A stretch of 64,000 nt of DNA from Pseudonocardia cypriaca (lineage in GTDB: Bacteria > Actinomycetota > Actinomycetes > Mycobacteriales > Pseudonocardiaceae). The stretch is from positions 2,914,001-2,978,000 of the forward strand of contig NZ_VFPH01000001.1 of NCBI RefSeq assembly GCF_006717045.1, written 5' to 3'. Within the stretch, counting starts at the first letter, position 1. Each line of letters begins with the position of its first letter. A program made the position numbers and the translations under genes. Shown in pieces: positions 59,455 to 64,000 of this stretch. The notes under the pieces are model-generated. The model did not search any database and was not told the origin of the DNA. It worked only from the letters and a program-made list of their open reading frames with translations.

Positions 59455-59478
59455 GTTCGCTCATCTGCCCGAGCGAAC
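59455..59478. promoter_or_regulatory. Inverted repeat upstream of the ABC exporter operon
   Basis: GTTCGCTC and GAGCGAAC are perfect 8-bp arms separated by eight bases, 44-67 bases before the exporter start codon and 80 bases before fgd on the other strand. A further small dyad GACC-GTA-GGTC lies at 59421-59431. A regulator site is plausible. Confidence 0.4.
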
Positions 59479-59558
59479 CACTTCGACTCGGCTCGAGGTC
59501 CATAACTGGGGAAGTGGCAGGCTGGGAACAGCAGAAGATCGCACTGGAAGGAACCGTC

Positions 59559-60572
59559 GTGGCGGCAGGACAACTGAGGATCGGCTACAAGGCGTCCGCG
59601 GAGCAGTTCGCGCCCCGGGAGCTGGTGGAGTACGCGGTGCGCGCGGAGGAGGTTGGCCTCGACAGCGTCGTGACGTCGGACCACTTCCTGCCGTGGCGGC
59701 ACGAGGGCGGGCACGCGCCCGCTTCGCTCGCGTGGTTCGCGGCCGTGGGGGAGCGCACGTCGCGGGTGCTGATCGGGACGTCGGTGCTGACGCCCACGTT
59801 CCGCTACAACCCGGCGGTGCTCGCCCAGACGTTCGCCACCCTCGGGCTGCTGTACCCGGGGCGCGTGATGCTCGGGGTGGGCACGGGCGAGGCACTGAAC
59901 GAGATCGCGGTGTCCGGCCGGGAGTGGCCGGAGTTCAAGGAGCGGTTCGCCCGGCTGCGCGAGTCGATCAAGCTGATGCGGGCGCTCTGGACGGAGGGTG
60001 AGGTGTCCTTCGAGGGCGAGTACTACCGCACCGTCGGGGCCACCATCTACGACCGGCCCGAGCAGCCGGTGCCGGTGTACGTGGCGGCGGGCGGCCCGGT
60101 CGTCGCGAAGTACGCCGGGCGGGCCGGTGACGGGTTCATCTGCACCTCGGGCAAGGGGATGGAGCTCTACACGGACAAGCTGATCCCCGCCGTCGAGGAG
60201 GGCGCGGCGGCCGCCGGGCGCGACGCCGCCGACGTCGACCGGATGATCGAGATCAAGCTGTCGTACGACCGCGACCCGGACCAGGCCCTGGAGAACACCC
60301 GGTTCTGGGCGCCGCTCTCGCTCTCCGCGGAGCAGAAGCACAGCGTCGGATCGGCGGTGGAGATGGAGCGCCTCGCCGACGAGCTGCCCATCGAGCAGGT
60401 GGCGAAGCGCTGGATCGTGGCCTCCGACCCGGACGAGGCGGTGGCGCAGATCAAGCCGTACATCGACGCGGGGCTGAACCACCTCGTGGTCCACGGCCCC
60501 GGCCACGACCAGGAGCGCTTCCTCTCCCAGTTCGCCGAGGACGTGCTCCCGCGGCTGCGGGCCCTGGGCTGA
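59559..60572 (+). CDS. fgd: F420-dependent glucose-6-phosphate dehydrogenase
   Basis: A 337-residue enzyme that oxidises glucose 6-phosphate and reduces coenzyme F420, the main source of reduced F420 in actinobacteria. It follows the mycobacterial Fgd1 closely: IGYKASAEQFAPRELVEYAV, VVTSDHFLPWRHEGGHAP (active-site His42 and Trp46 in this numbering), GTSVLTPTFRYNPAVLAQTF, GVGTGEALNEIAVSG (catalytic Glu111) and GFICTSGKG, then LPIEQVAKRWIVASDPDEAV. Length equals the family norm. The GTG at 59559 is chosen: GAAGGA stands seven bases upstream and the protein start then aligns with known Fgd proteins. A 17-bp stem terminator follows. Confidence 0.95.
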   Translation: MAAGQLRIGYKASAEQFAPRELVEYAVRAEEVGLDSVVTSDHFLPWRHEGGHAPASLAWFAAVGERTSRVLIGTSVLTPTFRYNPAVLAQTFATLGLLYPGRVMLGVGTGEALNEIAVSGREWPEFKERFARLRESIKLMRALWTEGEVSFEGEYYRTVGATIYDRPEQPVPVYVAAGGPVVAKYAGRAGDGFICTSGKGMELYTDKLIPAVEEGAAAAGRDAADVDRMIEIKLSYDRDPDQALENTRFWAPLSLSAEQKHSVGSAVEMERLADELPIEQVAKRWIVASDPDEAVAQIKPYIDAGLNHLVVHGPGHDQERFLSQFAEDVLPRLRALG

Positions 60573-60577
60573 CCCGG

Positions 60578-60621
60578 TCGTGAGTGGATACGCGTGCTCC
60601 GGCGCGCGTATCCACTCACGA
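60578..60621. terminator. 17-bp stem between fgd and the ChaB gene
   Basis: TCGTGAGTGGATACGCG (60578-60594) pairs perfectly with CGCGTATCCACTCACGA (60605-60621); GACCC and GGGTC outside extend it after a two-base bulge. It lies between convergent stop codons (60572 and 60625) and can terminate both directions. Confidence 0.75.
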
Positions 60622-60624
60622 GGG

Positions 60625-61032
60625 TCACTTCTTGCCGCGGGACTTCGCGGTCTTGCGGTTGTTCGCCTTCTGGATGGCGTCCACGAGCTCGTCCTTCTTC
60701 ATCGACGAGCGTCCGGAAATGTCGAGCTTCTTCGCCACGTCCATCAGGTGCTTCTTCGACGCGTTCGCGTCGACGCCGCCCGCGGTCGGCCGGTCGGTGC
60801 GGCGGCCGGGACCGGAGGCCTGCTGGTCGGACGGGCCCTTGCGGCCCTTCGGCTCCCAGTGGTCACCCACCTTCTCGTGGGTGTGCTTGAGCGCGGAGAA
60901 CGCGACGCGGCGGGCCCGGCCGCCCTCGTCGCCGTAGGTCTCCATCGCCGAGTCGTAGGTCTCCACCCAGGTGCGCTTCGCCTTCTCGTCGGAGCGCTCC
61001 ACGGTGCTCGGCATCGCGTCCTTGCCCGGCAT
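60625..61032 (-). CDS. ChaB-family protein with Rho N-terminal-like C-terminal domain
   Basis: A 135-residue protein. Residues about 1-70 match the ChaB fold (SEKAKRTW-like DEKAKRTWVETYDSAMETYG, then RARRVAFSALKHTHEKVGDH), and residues about 95-125 resemble the Rho N-terminal/SAP-like helix-extended-loop module (KKHLMDVAKKLDISGRSSMK followed by KDELVDAIQKAN), with a basic tail. ChaB is named as a cation-transport regulator in E. coli but its biochemical role is unclear; in actinobacteria it is a stress-linked small protein. It is the last gene of a three-gene unit under a SigF-like promoter. Confidence 0.85.
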   Translation of the reverse strand: MPGKDAMPSTVERSDEKAKRTWVETYDSAMETYGDEGGRARRVAFSALKHTHEKVGDHWEPKGRKGPSDQQASGPGRRTDRPTAGGVDANASKKHLMDVAKKLDISGRSSMKKDELVDAIQKANNRKTAKSRGKK

Positions 61033-61036
61033 GTCG

Positions 61037-61354
61037 TCACACCTCCGCTCGGCGGTGCGCCGGTGCGCGGGGGGTGTCCAGGAAGCGCCGGACGCCCTTC
61101 ATCCCGTACCGGTCCACCGCGGTCTTGATCAGCCCGAAGACGGCGCCCTGCAGCGTGGCGGCCAGCAGCACCTCACGGGTGCTGTAGTCGTCGGACAGGG
61201 GCTGCGGGGTCTCGTCCTCGTCGGAGATCCTCTTCCAGATCATCCCGAAGACCTTGCCGGCGAGCAGGCCGCCGACCATCCCGAAGAACAGGCCGATCGG
61301 CTTGTAGGCGAGCTTCGCGAGCCCGGTGAGCTCGTTGCCGTCCCGCCGGTTCAC
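61037..61354 (-). CDS. DUF4235-family membrane protein
   Basis: A 105-residue protein with one or two membrane helices (KLAYKPIGLFFGMVGGLLAG) followed by KVFGMIWKRISDEDETPQPL and a second half including REVLLAATLQGAVFGLIKTA and the GVRRFLDTPRAP tail. DUF4235 proteins are common small membrane proteins of actinobacteria with no known function. Its ATG overlaps the stop of the preceding gene (ATGA), and its own stop is four bases before the ChaB gene, so the three are one operon. Confidence 0.85.
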   Translation of the reverse strand: MNRRDGNELTGLAKLAYKPIGLFFGMVGGLLAGKVFGMIWKRISDEDETPQPLSDDYSTREVLLAATLQGAVFGLIKTAVDRYGMKGVRRFLDTPRAPAHRRAEV

Positions 61355-61587
61355 GACTCCCGCTCCGCTCGCGCCTCGGCGCCGGTCTCACCCTCGAAGC
61401 CGGAGTCCTGACCGGCGATACGGCCGACGAACTCCTCGTTCTCGTCGGTGCCGGTCGTGCTCGGCCCGTCCGGGTCGCCGTGGCGTGGGTCGGCGCGGTC
61501 CTTGCGGTCGGGATCGACGCCTCCCGTGTCGCGGCTGCGCGCGACCTGCGGGTCGACCTCGACGTCCGGTTCGGAGGTGTTGTGCAT
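61351..61587 (-). CDS. Short acidic hydrophilic protein, uncharacterised
   Basis: A 78-residue protein, rich in Asp, Glu, Gly and Thr, with no hydrophobic segment and no recognised domain (for example TGGVDPDRKDRADPRHGDPD). It is probably disordered, like many small stress-induced actinobacterial proteins. I chose the ATG at 61587, because the SigF-like promoter at 61597-61621 would start transcription only a few bases upstream; a GTG at 61623 would lie inside or upstream of that promoter. First gene of the ChaB operon. Confidence 0.6.
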   Translation of the reverse strand: MHNTSEPDVEVDPQVARSRDTGGVDPDRKDRADPRHGDPDGPSTTGTDENEEFVGRIAGQDSGFEGETGAEARAERES

Positions 61588-61596
61588 GCCCTGCGG

Positions 61597-61621
61597 GTAC
61601 CCGATCACCCGGGTCCCGAAC
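61597..61621 (-). promoter_or_regulatory. SigB/SigF-type promoter of the ChaB operon
   Basis: On the minus strand GTTC (61621-61618), 15 bases, then GGGTAC (61602-61597). The SigF/SigB-group consensus is GTTT-N15-17-GGGTAT; two mismatches. It stands directly before the first gene of the operon, whose neighbours are typical stress proteins. Confidence 0.5.
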
Positions 61622-61648
61622 ACCGGAAAGGCGCTGAGTGGGAGCCGC

Positions 61649-62512
61649 TCAGTAGGGGCGCGACGCCCCGCCGCCGGAGACGAGCCTGCGCGTGCCGCCC
61701 GCGGCGCCGCGCACCCCGCGCAGCCCGGGCAGCTGCACTGCCGAGCGCGGCACGGGGCGGCGGGCCCGCAGCACCGGCCAGGCGGGCGAGGGCGGGAAGA
61801 GGGCGTCGAGGCCGTTGGAGGCGGGCCCGCCGACGCTGGAGCGCAGCAGCTCCTCGTACGCGTCGTACTCGGCGATGGCCGCAGCGATGTTGCCCTGCGC
61901 GAGATGGGCCTCGATCAGGGCCCGGCGAGCGCTCTCGCGGCTCGGTGCGGCACGGACGGCCAGCTCGGCGAGCGCGACGGCGTCGGCGTGCCGGCCCGCC
62001 GCGGACAGCCGGAGGCTGCGTTCCTCGAGGGCGTGCAGCCGCAGCTGGCGGAACCGCTCGCGCTCCACGGCGATCCAGGTGGCCGTCCAGCTGGGGAGGA
62101 TGTCGGCCGACAGCAGCGCGATGTCCGGGCTGTCGCCCGCCGGGATCTCCGGGAGCGCCCTTACGAGACCGAGCGCGTCGCTGAGGTCGACGTGGACGTC
62201 GGCGGCGAGGGAGAGCGGGCCGGTGAGGTCGCCGTCGGTGAACAGCGTGGGGATGCCGACCGCGGTGGCCGCCTCGGCGAGGAGGCGCTGCCCAGCAGCG
62301 GCGGGCACGCCCGGCCAGAGGTCGGCGGCGAGCGTGGCGTGCTCCTGCGGCCGCGGGTGCACCGCGAGGTAGGCGACCAGCCTGCGCGAGTCGACGCCGA
62401 GCGGCACCGCGGCCCCGTCCGAGACGAGGGTGAAGGACCCCAGCACGCGCACCGCGTGCCGTGCGCCCGGGTGCGCCTGAGTCGTGCGAGATCGTCGCTG
62501 ATCGTCAGACAT
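61649..62512 (-). CDS. BTAD/SARP-like regulatory protein
   Basis: A 287-residue protein with a winged-helix-like N-terminal part (HAVRVLGSFTLVSDGAAVPL with SRRLVAYLAVHPRPQEHA and ADLWPGVPAAAGQRLL) followed by a bacterial transcriptional activator domain (RHADAVALAELAVRAAPSRE, and RALIEAHLAQGNIAAAIAEY). This is the SARP/AfsR-like architecture, without an ATPase extension. The C-terminal 55 residues are Pro/Arg/Gly-rich and likely unstructured. The ATG at 62512 is taken. Target genes unknown. It is on the same strand as the RsbA-like gene upstream, 180 bases apart. Confidence 0.8.
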   Translation of the reverse strand: MSDDQRRSRTTQAHPGARHAVRVLGSFTLVSDGAAVPLGVDSRRLVAYLAVHPRPQEHATLAADLWPGVPAAAGQRLLAEAATAVGIPTLFTDGDLTGPLSLAADVHVDLSDALGLVRALPEIPAGDSPDIALLSADILPSWTATWIAVERERFRQLRLHALEERSLRLSAAGRHADAVALAELAVRAAPSRESARRALIEAHLAQGNIAAAIAEYDAYEELLRSSVGGPASNGLDALFPPSPAWPVLRARRPVPRSAVQLPGLRGVRGAAGGTRRLVSGGGASRPY

Positions 62513-62691
62513 GATCGTCCCATGTGTGGAGTGCTCGGCTGAAGCTCGCGAGGACCCGTCGGCAGCATGACAGCGCCCGAGTCCGCGAAAGAGTGTTCTC
62601 CCGAGCGACCGCCTTGCCAAGGGGCATGTTCGTCACACTTCCGGCTGCTCTGCGGCCGTCCGAGTGACTTGCGAGTCACCGGTCATCTTAC

Positions 62692-63663
62692 TCATGGCGC
62701 GGCGTGCACCCGAACGTGGGTGCCACGGGTGTCTGCCCACACGTGGAGCGAGTCGCACAGCTGCCGGGCGATCCAGACGCCCCGCCCGCGAGGTTCCGCG
62801 GGGTGCGGGGCCTGCAGCCCGGGCAACGGGTCGCGCAGCGTGCCGGCGTCGTCGATCTCGCACAACAACCCGTGCGCCCCGGTCCACAGCGACAGCTGCG
62901 CCTCCGGGGTGCCGTGCTCCACCGCGTTGGTGGCCACCTCGTTGACGGCGAGGACGATGTCCTCCACGCGTTCGCGCTCGTAGCCGCGGCCGGAGAGCGC
63001 CCCCTCCACGGCGGTGCGCACCTCGTGGAGCTGCCACGCGCTGAACGACAGCCGCACGTCCGGTGGGCCGAGCAGGGGCGGCCGGGCGGCCGGCCGCGCG
63101 GTGAGGACGGCGCGCGGATCGTGGTGGCCGGGGTTGTGGCGCAGCTCGCCGTCGGTGAGCAGTAGCGGGTGGTTGCGCCGCGCCCCGTCGAGGATCTCCT
63201 GGTGCAGGGGGAGCTCCGGGTAGAAGCAGGTGATGCGAACCGGCAGGTCGGCGAGCGCGACGTTGAGGGCCGCGTCGAGCTCGGTCCAGAAGCGGCCGTC
63301 GGCGCCGTCGAACGCGGCCGTGTGCTCGTTGAGCACGGTGACGGGACGGCCCGACGCGACGCTCAGCGCGCGCAGGTCGAGGGCCCACCGGGCGGCGACC
63401 GTCTGGGCGGACGCGCCTGCCGGGCCTGCGTCCGGCCGCCGCAGGCGGACCAGCCGCTCCTCGGCCGGGAGCCGGCCCTCGAGGCGGTCGGCGAGGGACC
63501 GCTCGGTGGCGGGCTGCAGCGCGGTGGCGAGGGGCTCGTCGCGGTCGACGGCCTGCTCGGCGAGCGGGACGAGCTGGTCGAGCAGCTCCGCGGTGGAGCC
63601 GTGGAAACCGGCCGCGTGTTCGAGGCGAACCGCGTTGGCCGAGCGGGTGGTCTCGATCCTCAT
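62692..63663 (-). CDS. MEDS-domain sensor with anti-sigma HATPase domain (RsbA-like)
   Basis: A 323-residue protein. Residues about 15-180 form a MEDS (methanogen/methylotroph DcmR-like sensory) domain: HAAGFHGSTAELLDQLVPLA, TVLNEHTAAFDGADGRFWTE, and ITCFYPELPLHQEILDGARR. Residues about 215-320 form an HATPase_c_2 domain of the RsbW type: LHEVRTAVEGALSGRGYERE, DIVLAVNEVATNAVEHGTPE (N-box with catalytic Glu and Asn) and the G1-like GRGVWIARQL. It resembles RsbA of the mycobacterial SigF system, which senses stress and acts on sigma factors. The ATG overlaps the stop of the STAS gene (ATGA). It is a candidate partner of the SigB/SigF-like factor at 29 kb. Confidence 0.85.
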   Translation of the reverse strand: MRIETTRSANAVRLEHAAGFHGSTAELLDQLVPLAEQAVDRDEPLATALQPATERSLADRLEGRLPAEERLVRLRRPDAGPAGASAQTVAARWALDLRALSVASGRPVTVLNEHTAAFDGADGRFWTELDAALNVALADLPVRITCFYPELPLHQEILDGARRNHPLLLTDGELRHNPGHHDPRAVLTARPAARPPLLGPPDVRLSFSAWQLHEVRTAVEGALSGRGYERERVEDIVLAVNEVATNAVEHGTPEAQLSLWTGAHGLLCEIDDAGTLRDPLPGLQAPHPAEPRGRGVWIARQLCDSLHVWADTRGTHVRVHAAP

Positions 63664-64000
63664 GCCGTGGCTTGCTCGGGAGAGGCCTGGCCGACGGGAG
63701 CGACGTCGACCGGTGGGAGGTCGCTGCGGGTGCGAACGACGAGCTGGGTGGCGAACGGCGCGCCGCACCGGTCGAGCACGCGTTGCACGTTCGGCCGGAC
63801 GCCGGTGAGGACCAGGCGGTGCGCGTTGGGGAACTCCTCGGCGGCGTGGACGAGCCCGACGGCGCCCGCGACGTCGAGGAAGCGCAGCGACGACATGTCG
63901 AGGGTGATGTCGGCGGGGGCGTCCGGTTGGCGCAGCGCCCGGTCGAGGGCGGCCTCGAGGAAGCTGCGGATGCGTGGCCGGTTGCTGTGGTCGCACTCGC
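63660..64000 (-). CDS. STAS-domain anti-sigma factor antagonist, C-terminal part (5' end outside window)
   Basis: The frame is open to the right edge of the window and encodes a STAS domain: PADITLDMSSLRFLDVAGAV carries the conserved phosphorylatable Ser region (S-L-R-F-L-D), followed by VHAAEEFPNAHRLVLTGVRP and VQRVLDRCGAPFA. Such proteins bind and neutralise anti-sigma factors in a phosphorylation-dependent way. It is translationally coupled to the RsbA-like gene, forming a partner-switching module. The upstream part, with the N-terminal strands, is not in the window. Confidence 0.85.
   Translation of the reverse strand, partial: ECDHSNRPRIRSFLEAALDRALRQPDAPADITLDMSSLRFLDVAGAVGLVHAAEEFPNAHRLVLTGVRPNVQRVLDRCGAPFATQLVVRTRSDLPPVDVAPVGQASPEQATA

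Noticed and set aside
1..64000. tRNA or rRNA genes, insertion sequences, integrases, phage genes, replication origin
   Set aside because: No T-loop (GGTTCGAATCC-like) signatures, no transposase or recombinase motifs and no cluster of DnaA boxes were noticed on reading; a dedicated tRNA or IS search could still find something missed.

Overview
The window is chromosomal DNA of very high G+C with strong G/C preference at third codon positions, frequent GTG and some TTG starts, and an actinobacterial gene set: F420-dependent enzymes including Fgd, a SigB/SigF-type sigma factor with RsbA/STAS partners, DUF742 proteins, a SARP-like BTAD regulator, HelD and an ECF41 sigma factor. The protein sequences look most like the Pseudonocardiaceae (Pseudonocardia or a close relative); this is inferred from protein resemblance, not from rRNA. 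I see no tRNA, rRNA, CRISPR array, transposase, integrase or phage gene.

Layout. 0-5 kb: the end of meaB, a broken permease, a YdjM-like membrane protein, a dehydrogenase, a MarR-controlled gene pair and a GntR regulator. 5-5.7 kb: non-coding. 5.7-13.7 kb: a molybdopterin oxidoreductase with its flavin reductase, a DUF4126-like protein, a NUDIX hydrolase, a GH172-type protein, a large FAD/NAD(P)-binding protein, and two luciferase-like enzymes, one behind a cysteine-containing leader peptide. 13.7-21.5 kb: DUF742 protein, PAS-GGDEF-EAL protein, small DNA-binding-like protein, Ski2-like helicase and a divergent pseudo-ligase/LytS fusion. 21.5-32.7 kb: beta-phosphoglucomutase and GH65 phosphorylase, DksA-like protein, topoisomerase IB, SDR, PfpI protein, DUF6328, SRPBCC, sigma factor, HelD and an MmcQ/YjbR protein. 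32.7-41.6 kb: an amine-catabolism island. 41.8-48.8 kb: a second DUF742 protein, RecQ, an NmrA-like protein with its ECF41 sigma factor, a methyltransferase and a Tet(M)-like GTPase. 48.9-54.8 kb: two GntR regulators and a NitT/TauT-type ABC importer operon ending in a fumarylacetoacetase-family enzyme. 54.9-59.4 kb: a heterodimeric ABC exporter followed by a TNT-type NAD glycohydrolase toxin gene. 59.5-64 kb: fgd, a ChaB/DUF4235 stress operon, a BTAD protein, and an RsbA-like sensor with a STAS protein.

How the parts fit. The island at 32.7-41.6 kb combines a choline-kinase-like phosphotransferase, an APC permease, a glutamine-synthetase-like gamma-glutamylamine ligase, a PuuD-like hydrolase, an SDR and a dimethylglycine/sarcosine dehydrogenase-like enzyme. 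Two copies of the palindrome GGTCTAGACC sit at its two ends, so it probably forms one regulon for ethanolamine-, choline- or polyamine-type substrates. The importer operon at 49.8-54.8 kb is held together by 4-nt overlaps. General stress control recurs: a SigB/SigF-like factor at 29 kb, the RsbA/STAS pair at 63-64 kb, and a GTTC-N15-GGGTAC promoter before the ChaB operon.

The most unusual items are: a protein in which a DNA-ligase adenylation domain has lost all its key lysines and is joined to a LytS-type kinase core that also lacks its N-box (19.9-21.5 kb); a TNT toxin gene overlapping an ABC exporter gene (54.9-59.4 kb); a permease with a disordered tail of about 340 residues followed by mutually exclusive hairpins (35.5-36.7 kb); and several clear operators and promoters (MarR, ECF41, TetR-like, HutC-like, SigF-like).
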